This document shows, piece by piece, positions 20,976-31,650 of a stretch of 64,000 bases of DNA. The translations under genes and the position numbers were made by a program. Numbering within the stretch: position 1 is the stretch's first letter; each line of letters starts with the position of its first letter. Source of the DNA: Anthonomus grandis grandis (lineage: Eukaryota > Arthropoda > Insecta > Coleoptera > Curculionidae); assembly GCF_022605725.1 (NCBI RefSeq), contig NC_065548.1, forward strand, positions 19,315,644 to 19,379,643, in the 5' to 3' direction. Under the pieces are notes generated by a model. The model saw nothing but the letters and a program-made list of their open reading frames with translations. It was not told where the DNA came from and searched no databases.

Positions 20976-23539
20976 ATAAGTAGTCATTTACCTTATAATT
21001 ACATACAACTGTTATAAAAATAAACAATCACCAATAAACTCTTTTAACAAATAGTTTTACCAATCCGTTTCTACCTATCTCTATACAATAAATTGAAATA
21101 TATTATCTTACAAATCTCACAAAAAATCTCGGTTTGTGGATCAAAGCATTTAAAAACAAGTAACTACAAAATGAACCTGCTGAAATGTTTGACCTTTAGC
21201 CAAAGTTATGTACTAATTTTTAAAAAAATAAAAAATTTAATCTTTCACCAAGGTTGTTTACAGATTTTATTTCTGTAAAAAGTTAAAGAATTTATTTTAA
21301 GAGTAATAAAGTTAAATAAATGAAACAAACAAACTACAAGTGCCCTTACTGCACTTGGAGATTGATGTAAAAAGTACTTATAGTATCCTATGAGAATTTT
21401 ACACTCAGGCCAGGTCACACAAGTAGTCGTTAGCAACAGAAAACGTTCCCACAACAGGGCTTTACCTTTGATTAACTGGCTTTACCAAGATACTTAACTG
21501 GCTTAACTAAGAGTACCTGTGGTACATGGCAGATAATTATATAGAACGGTATGGAACCGTAGGGATCCTAAAAGAAACACGTGGAACCTAAATATTGTTT
21601 TCATAGAAACTCAGCAATAAAAAGGCTTCAAGATCTAAGGAGGGTCTAAGCATTAGTAAGTGAACGTATAGTAGACACAACGCCTTAAATAACGTCAAAA
21701 GGAAACTACCTGTTACCTCGAAATATGGCCGGCTTTTGGCTATTTAGGAACGTGTTTTACTCATCTTTCGGAAAAAGAATATAGATGCTCGACAATCCAA
21801 CCTGCTAGGTTACAATTTCAGGAGATAATTCTCACTCGTCATTAACAATGATGTCAAACATAAACAAAATAACATACTGCAAAATGATTTAATTCGTAAG
21901 TAGAAGGTAAACATTGGGAAAAGCAACGGCAACAAAGCTGTTCCACTATAAATTGAGAAAAAATATCCGTTAATCCGGTAAATTCGAAAAAGAATATATC
22001 ATGATGGTTTACTGTCTGAGACTATGACTTAATGCCAATGGTCAACTCGATCTAGAGTCATCTCGTGACAAGTGTGGTAACCAATTTCCAAAACCCATCA
22101 ATCACGGAAGAAAACCGCTTAACCTCTGCTTTAATGTATGCTGGCATCCAATAATAACAATTGTTTTGTTATTTAATTTATACCGAAAGATTAAATAAAT
22201 TTTAAGAATTTGTTAATAATATTAATCTTATTAATTTAATGGCCAACTCACAAAAGTAAAAACGCTACAAGTTGTACTACAATGACTTTGCACATCTTTG
22301 GTTCCAAGTCCAGCCTTAGAAGCTTATATGCTATATACCTGTAGTTTGACTTAATTTTATAATGATATTGGCCAGACACAAGCATACATGACTCCTTTCA
22401 CCATTGTGAATTTGTCATAAAACTACTTATTACTAACTTCTTTTTTAAAGTTTGTCATTAGACTCGACAGTCATACTTGCTTAATATTGTTTGTAGATCG
22501 AAACAAAATTGTAACAACATCTTATAGCCTTTTGTCAAAGTTTAGCATCAGACCTATCCATTATCTTTAATTCATGTATTTTTCTTTTTTTAAAACCGAA
22601 AAAAGTCATCACATATACTAAAATTTTTTATTAATATTTATCTATAATCAATAGTTGCTCTCTTATTTTTAACTTACACTTAACTCAATTCCATAGTTCT
22701 AAGTAGTTTTTTTTTTTTTTAAATGTTTATTTAAAACGAGTAGGTTTATAAACTTCATACAAAGTTTATTATACAAAACTACCTATTCTAAATTTTAAAC
22801 AGATTAGTAAAATTAGTAAAAAATAGCAATTATATTAAAATAACGCCAAAAACTTGTTCAAACACATCGTGTTATAATACTTTAAAATGAATTATTGTTA
22901 GTATTAAATAAACAAATCTAGTTCCACGTATTTAAAACTGTTTTAAACAAAAAAAAACTGCGTCAAAATATACGATCATACATCCATATTAATCATCTTC
23001 CTGAGGCTATTTAATTCACAGTTGGCTTAACGTTATTATTTGCCTTTTATTATTGGACGGTGTGATTTTTATCGGCGTGTTTTCAGTTCCATAAAATCGC
23101 TATTATTTTAGCGGTAAAAATGGCAATCGGATATCAATATGTGGTTGATAGTGGGCAATTGCCTTGTTGTCTATGGCCGGATTTTTTATTTGTTTTCTGA
23201 ACTCTGGCAGCCAAATTACCGATAAACTCAGTTTTTTTTTCTAAATAAATGTTTGATGGTGATTAGGTTTTTGTTTTTTAATATGTTAGAAAAAAAATTA
23301 TACTTATATCTTTTCCGTCAGAATAATTAGATCGGGAAATATTAAAGTAAAATAAGTCTTAAAATACACTTTACAAATAAATTTAAAATACACAGATTTC
23401 AAGTTGTTGCATCATGTTGTTTTTATACAAAGAAATTCTAAAACGCTTACATTTTTTTGTAGGCTTATTTATCAATATTTATTTTTTAATTTCGTAGCAT
23501 ATTTGTTTTCCGACAAGAAAGTTTTACGAGTTTACGTAG
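20976..23539. other. AT-rich intergenic DNA, nothing recognised
   Basis: No transposase, reverse transcriptase or splice-bounded exon is seen. The short ORFs at 21,093-21,278 and 21,245-21,454 overlap each other on opposite strands and lack motifs. Confidence 0.5.
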
Positions 23540-23966
23540 ATGCCACGACCATTCATAAGTGAGATTGACCGTGCAAGAATAGAGGTTTTACTTGAAGAAG
23601 GCGAATCTTAAGAGGCTAATAGAGTTGGCAGTTCAACTATCGGTCTCTACATTGCGGAGGCGAATATTGCAATAGGTTTCAGATTTCGCCGACCATTAGT
23701 AGCACAACTACAACCTGAGCATAAAGTTCATCGACTACAGTGGGCATAAGAGCACATGGCTTCACCTGCACAATATTGGATCTCGGTATTTTTTTCTGAC
23801 AAAACAAGAATTCCTTTAGCGCAGGATAGTCTATATTAGATACTATCATGGAGAGAGCCAGTAGGAGCTGTCCAGCTTGCTTATATATGTACACCCCGCG
23901 TACCACCCTTTGCAGCAGGAAGTTCTACGTTCTGGGCTGGTATCATGCTTAATAGTTGCACATAAT
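23540..23966 (+). pseudogene. Tc1-like transposase fragment, N-terminal and middle part
   Basis: From ATG at 23,540 one frame runs without indels to 23,966 but with internal stops near 23,609, 23,748 and 23,837. It reads MPRPFISEIDRARIEVLLEE (helix-turn-helix start), then SSTIGLYIAEANIAIGFRFR, RPLVAQLQPEHKVHRLQWA, EHMASPAQYWISVFFSDKTR and FWAGIML. The R.PL......R..WA.EH....W..V.FSDE.R pattern is that of Tc1-type DDE transposases; here the catalytic-side SDE reads SDK. About 60 residues of the helix-turn-helix region appear deleted and the C-terminal third is absent. It may be related to the fragment at 29,715, but the two cannot be joined with confidence. Confidence 0.75.
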
Positions 23967-23969
23967 TAA

Positions 23970-25925
23970 GTTACATTTAAAGTAGTTATATGATAGATAT
24001 ATGAGGAAAATTCTAAATGCTTACGTCATACATAGGTAAGGAGCCGTTGGTGTGTGTAGTATTTTTTTGTTCTCATATGATATTATACTACAAGTTTTGG
24101 TTTGTTTAATTTTATGTAAATTACTTACTTTTTAATGTATATGGCTTAAAATTTACTTTTAGCTATTGGCAACAGGGCATCGGCAAATTGTTAGCTTGAA
24201 ATTTTTTTTCAATTCATGTGTAGTGTAAAATTTATTGCAGAAATTAAATAAATTTTAATAATTTATATACTATAAATTTATTGATTTAATCTGCTTACCA
24301 TCTCTATTAAACTATCTTTTACTTATAATATTCATATTACAATTGTGTTTAGCTTATTTATAGTCTATTAATTTTTATATTATATATAAAAATTAATACG
24401 GAGAAAACCGGTTTAATTTTGATAATAGCCACTTTATAGACGTTGGACACTCTTAAAATTTGGCTGTACGAAAAACAACCTTGGTCTATGCTTAGGAATC
24501 GGGGTGCTGCTAAAAATAACTAATTAATACCTTAATATTGTTTTGAAATGTTGATAAAATATAAATATTACCTACTGATTATTATAATATAATTTGACAC
24601 TGATTCCACGAAGAACTCCTATTATAGTATAATTAGTGTTGGGTTTTTCATCAAAGTATTTCTCTGTGTTTTCCGGATTACTATTTGATTCGATTCTTTT
24701 TGCGATATTTTTGTTATATTCAATATTTGCATTGGCCACATTGGTGACCAAAGTTTTTCTCGTGGTAATTTTTTCCAAGGACCTATCTTTTTGTGCCTCG
24801 ACTGGAGGATTTAATTGTCGTCCCTTTAGATCTAACCCTTAAAAAAAAAGAGAAAGTAAAAGTAAAAAGCAGTAAAAGTAGGTAATACAGTTTTTCATTC
24901 GGACCTGTTCTTAAAATTTAGATTAAAATTAATTGCAGTTAAGTCTTTTTTATTTGCTGTCATTATTTTACGGTGACGTGAATTCTTTATATATTCCTCT
25001 GGAATGTCAGACGTCAGACGTCATGTAAGTAGCACAGAGAAATTTTCATAGAATCTAATTTAAAATTCAACTTTTCTTTTTTTTTTTAAATTATCCATTC
25101 ACTTATTACTGCCCTATTATGACCTGCACTGCTCATGCTGATATTTTGCCACAAAATTATATTTCAGTTAGAAAACTAATTTAGGGATAAGTTATTCATT
25201 TGCCGTTGTTTTCCTTTTTAATCTTTATCAATTTTGTTTTTTATTCAGGAGGTTCTCAACATGTTCTCTAGATGTCCTTTAAATGTCTAGTAAGTTCTAC
25301 AAATTTCCCTTAGTTTATTCTGGTTACTTGCTGTCCTTCTTAATTGTTTGTTAAAGCTAGGCTATAAGTATTCTAGTGTAGAAAACTGCTACCAACACCA
25401 TAACCTTCGGCTGATAGCATCGTCGCTTTTAAATTGTGTCGAGAGGTATTATATGACCCAACGAGAAATAATACTGACAAGTCTGTTCTAATTCTATTAT
25501 AGTTATTACTTACTATTTTAACTAAAAACAGCAAAATGAAAGAAAAGACTTTAAAACATTGTCTACTGTTATAGTATATCAATTTACAAGTTTTCTAAAG
25601 AGTTAAAGCCCTCTAAATTTCATAAAAGTTTTATTGTTTTATTTAAAGTGTAGATATATTCAGATTAAACAGATTAAGAATACTTTATGCTCCGTTATGT
25701 AAATATCCTGTTGTTTACGGTTTATTTTATTATAACAGTCCATGGTACTACATAAACATTTATTATCCTGCGCAGAAAGTTCATGACTTTTTTCCATATT
25801 TTAAAAAAATATCTGTTAATAAAAGTTAATTAATGACCTTGTGTCCAGAGGACTATACTTTGAATAGGAAAAGTTTTCAAATGTTTTATTATTTACGTGT
25901 CTGATTTCTCTTTTAACTCACCTAC
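23970..25925. other. AT-rich intergenic DNA with one possible exon
   Basis: Apart from the candidate minus-strand exon at 24,572-24,840, no features are recognised. A TCAGACGTCAGACGTCA direct repeat at about 25,006-25,022 contains two overlapping CRE-like TGACGT half sites on the opposite strand. Confidence 0.4.
24572..24840 (-). other. Candidate exon of unknown gene
   Basis: On the minus strand a long pyrimidine tract (24,841-24,870) ends in AAG. The following frame stays open for about 89 codons (GLDLKGRQLNPPVEAQKDRS, then a polar N/K/E-rich stretch, ending ISVKLYYNNQ and a TAG). The combination of a good acceptor and an open frame is more than expected in this AT-rich DNA, and the first half has a less AT-biased codon mix. 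I recognise no domain, and no upstream exon is visible. It may equally be a chance ORF. Confidence 0.22.
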
Positions 25926-25929
25926 AGGC

Positions 25930-28460
25930 AACAATGTTAGTTAAAAGTCTATTGCTGTGAATACTTTTGCTAACACTTATAATCTTGTTGAGAATAGTCA
26001 CATCTTCTTCACTATTGGATCTTGTTTTATCTAACTTCACCTGTACTGTTTCTCGTAGTGACGTGCCTTTTGTCTTGAAGGATTTGCATCACTCTGCACT
26101 GCAAATTAATTTTACTATCTCATGCCAACGTGTCCATAATTTTCAGCTTAATAAAAACTTTTCTCATTCTTTTAACTTTAAAAGGGCCAACTGCCATCTC
26201 CTTTACGACTCGATCATTGAAGCTAACTGGTCTACTGTGTATATATCCTCTAACGTTAGTAATGCATGTGAAGCTCTATCTGATGTATTGAATGGCATAC
26301 TTACCGTACACATTCTTCTTCAGAAGCGTCAACGTAAAAGAAGATTTCCAACTTATTATTCTTGAGAATTGATTAAAAACATCTGTAGGAAAGAAAAGGC
26401 TTTGAAGGACTTTAAAATGTACAATTCTCTATTCGTTCGAAATAAATTCCATTCTCTTAGACGCCTTATCAAACTACAAATACGCAATGAATATAAGTTG
26501 TGTATATGAAACACTGAAAGTGATTGAAAATATTTCTGTGGATTCATCTAGCTTTTGGAATTTTATTGGTTCTAAGTAGGCTGGCACCAGGATTCCTGGT
26601 ATGATGAGGCTACTCGATGATGTGGTAATTAAAGACCCCTAAGACATAGTTGATGTTTTTGCACTGTTCTTTGGTGAGGCATTTATATAATCAAATTTCA
26701 TTAACCATTCGTCGACGTCTGATAATGTGCCCCACTTTGACATTTCCAATGTTGATGCTTCGCAGATTATTTTAGCTAGTAAAAAACTCAAAAATAGGTT
26801 AACATCTGGTCTAGACGGTGTACCTAGCTTCTTGGTTAAAGATTGTATTGATATCCTGGCTGATCCGCTGACCTACATTTTCAACTTAATACTGTCAACA
26901 GAACAGATTCCTGCAATTTGGAAGACTGCTAAAATAATGCTTATTTTAAAAGCTGACGACTCTGATCAAATCGTGAACTGCAGGCCAATCTCATTACTCT
27001 GCAACTTCTCACAAATTTTCGAAATTATTCTAAATCGGTTGCTATTTAATCACGCAAAAGAACTCATCTCTATAGACCAGCATGGGTTTTTTAGCGGGTG
27101 ATCTTGTATTACTAACTTATCCTGTCTGTCTAGCCACATCTGTGAATCACTTGATGTTAATACTCAAGTCAATGTTATTTATACCGACTTCCAAAAAGCC
27201 TTTGATCAGTATGGTTTTTCAGAGAGATTATTTAAATTATTTCATTCCTGCTTGATTGGTAGATCTCATTATGTCGAATATGAGCGCTTTAAATCAAAAC
27301 TTTTTAAAGTAACGTCGGTTGTGCCACTGTTTAGTTTTTTTATAAATGACTTGATTGAGTCACTCACTTGTCATAGGCTGGTTTTTAATTTAATAATTTA
27401 AATGTATATGGTTTGGAGGATTGTGTTTTTTTTCAGAACTGCCTAAATACATTGGAAGTATGGCGCGCTGTTAACAGGTTAGGCTTAAATGCGGCTAAAT
27501 GTAGTGTGGTTAATTACTCTAAATCGAAAACACCCTTAAATTTTAATTACTTTATTAATGATACTATTTTGAATATATGTATTAGAGCAAATTACTGAAC
27601 TTGGTATCACCTTTGATTTTGAACTTACATTCGTTCCACACTTCAACAACATAGTCAAGTCAGCTCTGAAAAGGTTTGAAGTCATAATTAGAAGTTCTCA
27701 GAGTTTTACTTTGAAATCTACATTAAGACTGCTTTTCTGTTGCTTTGTAAGAATAAAACTGGAGTTTGGCTCCATTATATGGAACCCGCTTTATCAGAAT
27801 CAAGTTGGTCTCCTTGAATCTGTTCAACGTAAATTTGCTAAGTTTTTGGCCTTCAGGCAGTATATTCATTTAGAGGGTTCGATTATCGGCAAATATTCGA
27901 AGGCTTCAATGTATATCCATTACATCTTAGAAGAATGATCTTCTCTGTAAAATTCCTGTATGGGTTACTGAATGGATTAATTGAGTCCTGTACTTCTTTC
28001 TGGTGTACGTTTCATGGTGCCTAGGCTTAATGCTAGACATCCCCTAACATTCTTTCTGCCAAGGCCTCATACTAATATCCTGTTGAAATCGCCGCTATAT
28101 ACAATATGCGCTACATTTAATCAGATCTATCACATGTGTAATATAAATTTCTCTCCGGTTCATGTGATTGTCGGTATATTGGTGGATCATTACTCTTGAG
28201 ATTAAACCCATGTGTTTAAGTTATAGTTGTTAAACTTGTTTAAGGTTTATATTTGGGTTTTCATATCATATTAATAGTTATTTGTTAATTTTTTGGATAA
28301 CATTTGAGATTTCAACTTTACTTTTTTTCTTTTCTTTTATTTTTTTAGGTTTGTTTTGTGTTTTTTTTCTTTAAACTATATTTTTCATTGTTTTGCAACT
28401 GTTTCCTGTTATTGGGCAAGTTGCCTGTTAGAAACAAAGGCTTATTATTGTTATTATTAA
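25930..28460 (+). pseudogene. Decayed CR1/Jockey-like LINE, ORF2 remnant
   Basis: The copy begins in the end of the endonuclease (SSLLDLVLSN at about 26,010 and LKDLHHSALQINF at about 26,085). It passes through a linker (RRFPTYYS, then KALKDFKMYNS in the same frame) and enters the reverse transcriptase: SGLDGVPSFLVKDCIDILAD (about 26,808), NLILSTEQIPAIWKTAKIM, NCRPISLLCNFSQIFE (about 26,975), QHGFFSG, VIYTDFQKAFD (about 27,175) and FSFFINDLIES (about 27,340). The catalytic (F/Y)ADD block is not readable; the place reads LVFNLII and a stop. The tail shows VWRAVNRLGLNAAKCSVV and LEFGSIIWNPLY. The 3' end is marked by a TTATTATTGTTATTATTAAT run at about 28,440. The 5' end is truncated, with many stops. 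Confidence 0.8.
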
Positions 28461-28569
28461 TTTTTATTAAGACTATTTATTATACATTCATTGTGGTAAA
28501 TAAGTACATCACTGTCTTAGAAATCCCTACTTGTTTTGCTTGGGATAAAACCAGATTGTAAAGAAATAT

Positions 28570-29489
28570 CAGTGGCGAAGCGTACGAGTAGACAAGGTAG
28601 ACACTGTCTACCCAAAATTATCCAGTTATTTATCATTAATTTATCACGTAATTATTTCATGTAATTGTTGAATAATATAAAAAAAAAATTAACACAGCAC
28701 GTAGTCGCTCTCCTTACTATTATTATATAGTATCTAAACATGATTAATCCGAAGGCGCGCCCCGCCTGCCGCACCGATGAAAGTAAAAATGCAGGGCTGA
28801 TACTAAATTAATGGATACGAGCCCCAGGAAGACACATTGATATTTGTCTTTCGAAATTCGGAGCATCTAATCGAACCAAAAACGCATCAAGCAGGCGACA
28901 GAGGTCCGGCCGCATCAGAATTCAGCCTATTACGTCTGCGAAATTTACTCGCGGGAAAGACATTCGAGCTTTTGTCTATCGAAGTCGACCAGCTATTTTA
29001 TTATGCTATTGAAGGTTATTGTTTACGGACACGCTTAATCTGGTCGGCTACAATACATCTTCAGTTTTGTTTTGTTGAATCTGAAATGAAAAATTTTGAT
29101 GAAACTGAATTTTGATGAATTGCATTTGGCATTTGGTGCGGGCGCGTACTATTATAATTTAATAATTAGTAGTATTTTTATTTTTGGGTGTATAGAAATT
29201 TAGAAAAGAGTTTTTTTAGTGGATATTTTAGTGGTTATTTATGAACGACTGTTCGATATTAGCAATTGTATTTTAGTTGTGTATTTTGTAAGTAGTATTT
29301 ATTTTTATGCTATCTATTATTATTTTTTTTGTTCTTTATATCACTGCATAATTTTTTTCTCTGAATTAATATTATATGCGCTTTCTTTCCCTATTTCATT
29401 AAAGTAAATAATATTGAATACACAATTTTTTCTAATTAACGATTTTTATTGTTTGTCTTCCCGAAAAAAAAATTCACGCTTCGGCACTG
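28570..29489. mobile_element. Non-autonomous hAT-type element with perfect 8-bp target duplication
   Basis: The left end reads CAGTGGCGAAGCGTACG and the right end is the inverted CAGTGCCGAAGCGTG. Both are flanked by the identical 8-mer AGAAATAT (28,562-28,569 and 29,490-29,497). CAGTG ends and 8-bp duplications are the signature of the hAT superfamily. The 920-bp interior has no transposase motif. It holds an unusual GC-richer core (about 28,745-29,090) that includes GGCGCGCCCCGCC. It probably moved with a transposase supplied elsewhere. The perfect duplication suggests a fairly recent insertion. Confidence 0.88.
28745..29090. other. GC-rich cargo inside the hAT element
   Basis: This stretch contrasts with the AT-rich DNA around it and contains a 92-codon plus-strand frame (28,837-29,115) without any domain I recognise. 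It may be leftover 5' non-coding DNA of a parent autonomous element or captured host sequence. Confidence 0.4.
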
Positions 29490-29714
29490 AGAAATATGTC
29501 TATAAAATAATTTAGTTTTCTTGATGTTCTTCATTATAGATAACACAATTTTTTGTAAATTAAACTTTGAATAAATTAAGTGGCGTCCAGGGCGGAAATC
29601 ACGAACTGTAAGGACTGCGAGGGATCATCCACCAACTACCCTGTTCACCTGATGAATAGCTAATGTGATTATGTGTGTTTAAAAATATCCTTAAAGTCAA
29701 AATATTGGCTACAA

Positions 29715-30080
29715 GGCTTTCGCTTTTATGGATGATAACGTTCGATCTTATCGTACCAGAGCTGTAAATGAGTATCTGGGATCAAAAGGCATCAATCATT
29801 TGGACTGGCCCGCACTATCGCCAGAGATAAATCTTATAGAACATGCTTGGGATTTGCTTTCCAGGGCAGTAGCAGCACGCTAAAACCCACCTAGGATTAT
29901 ACAAGAGTTTGTGCATGCTGCTCGAAAAGAATGACACAATATTCCTCAACAACATATCTTTAATCTCATAGACGGTATCGGCAGGAGTCTTCAAGGTTAT
30001 GTAAACGCTAGACGTGGTATTAAAAAATTTTCCAAGACCTTTATTACAAAAAACCATCAGTTTGTTAATTTTAATTTGTA
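29715..30080 (+). pseudogene. Tc1-like transposase, C-terminal fragment
   Basis: One plus frame reads FAFMDDNVRSYRTRAVNEYL, then INHLDWPALSPEINLIEHAW and DLLSRAVAAR, a stop near 29,880, NPPRIIQEFVHAARKE, a second stop, and HNIPQQHIFNLIDGIGRSLQ with a basic tail (NARRGIKKFS). The DDN..S.R and WPALSPEIN.IEHAW blocks correspond to the second D and the final D/E region of Tc1 transposases. The family's PDLNPIEH is preserved as PEINLIEH. The N-terminal half is missing. The segment just upstream (29,580-29,710) has no matching frame. Confidence 0.85.
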
Positions 30081-30129
30081 TTAAATAACAAACCTATATT
30101 TAAAAACAAATCTTAAGAGTAATAAAGTA

Positions 30130-31650
30130 TTTTTTAAAAGCATTTTAGTTGTTTTCCTAATTTAAACTAATCAATTTATAATAGTTTCTAATTTATTTTT
30201 GTTGAAAAAAACTTTCGGGAAGTTAGGATGATGCAAAACATTTGAATCTATGTGTATTTTGATTCATGTTGACGAACGCATTGAAGCCCAAAAATGCCAA
30301 TCTGGGATCTTTTTGAATTCTTTAGTGTAAGCTTTTTACATTGAATAAAAATTCTTTTTTCTTATCAAGGCATTATTGAATATATTATTTGTCTTGCGAA
30401 AAGACTAGATTTAAATTCCATTGGATATAATTAAGATAAATTTAGGAAGGGCTTGGATAAATCATCAGCCAGTAAAAAACCTGCAACAAATATTGACATT
30501 GAGAATGAATGAAGAATGTGAAATTCTGCGAGTTAGATCATTACATTTACTTATTAATTATTTTTAATCATTATTGACGTAACTGACTTTTTTTATCTTG
30601 TCGTTAGATATACTGCTGAAAATTCGTCAAGTTTAACGATGGTTTTACACTAAAATATCTTCAAGAATACTCAACCAAATCTAGATATATGTTTTTGAGG
30701 GTTAACAAACGAGAGTACCCTAAGCTTAGAGTTTGTGCATAAATTATGCCATGAGCTTACTTATTATTTTGAATATTACATTGAGCTGTCGCCCCAATAT
30801 GTTTCAAGAATTGTTATCAAGCTACTAAAAGAAATAGTAAAACCAAAGTGACGTCATTGGAACGTGTCACGTGTGCATAAAAGGGGGAATTCTAAATGCC
30901 ATTTAACTTTTAATCACTTAAATTAATCCATGACGCAGACTGTCGTATAGCGAGACAGACCATCATCTCCCGCTGTGCTGTCATGCTCGCGGCTCTCCCC
31001 CAAGATACAAGTATCTTTAACGGAACTCTCTATAACCCTCCCGTATAGCCTCGGGCTGAGTTGTTTTTGAAAAGGGGGCGGCGGGATGATATGCCATATT
31101 CGGTTATATTATTTGATGTATTTGAAGGGATTACATTTGCAAATGTTGGGATACTATATTGAGAAATAGATCACTGTAAATAATGTAGAGGAGAATTAAT
31201 AATTAATACAAAATCAGGAACGTATCACAATATGCATGACTCTATCTGATCAAGTATAGGAAAATTAAAATTTATATGTTGGTTAGGCTTGATATCGTAA
31301 ATAATTACAGTGAAAATAGCATTGTGTACTTCTATCTATATGATTATCTCTATTGAAGTAGGAAATGCCGCATAAACTGTTTAACAATAATTTCAAATAA
31401 AACAGTTTTGCAGAAGGAAGATATACTTATCTATTATGTAATGACTACAAAATAGATATTCAAAATTATATACTTTTCAAAATTAATGGAGGCTAGCCAA
31501 GATTGTGCCGTACCAACTAGCGTGACATAAAGTTTCAAAAAGCAAATGTAAATTGTAAGGAAGCGAACAAAAAACTATACAACATCTTATCATAATTCAT
31601 TCAATCCAAGATGCCAAAATTCCAAACCGATATGCCGGGTAATCCAATAA
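30130..31650. other. Intergenic DNA with a possible promoter-like cluster
   Basis: No gene is recognised. The notable part is 30,845-31,090, which is GC-richer and begins with a cluster of regulatory-site lookalikes (see the separate entry). Confidence 0.4.
30849..30890 (+). promoter_or_regulatory. CRE, E-box and TATA-like cluster
   Basis: In about 40 bp the plus strand has TGACGTCA (full CRE palindrome), CACGTG (E-box palindrome) and CATAAAAGG (TATA-like), in that order. About 190 bp of GC-richer sequence follows. The spacing would suit a core promoter firing rightwards, but no downstream exon can be shown. Confidence 0.25.

Noticed and set aside
23540..30080. Joining the Tc1 fragments at 23,540-23,966 and 29,715-30,080 into one interrupted element
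   Set aside because: Same strand and complementary parts, but about 50 residues are missing between them, no flanking evidence exists, and the copies are decayed to different degrees.
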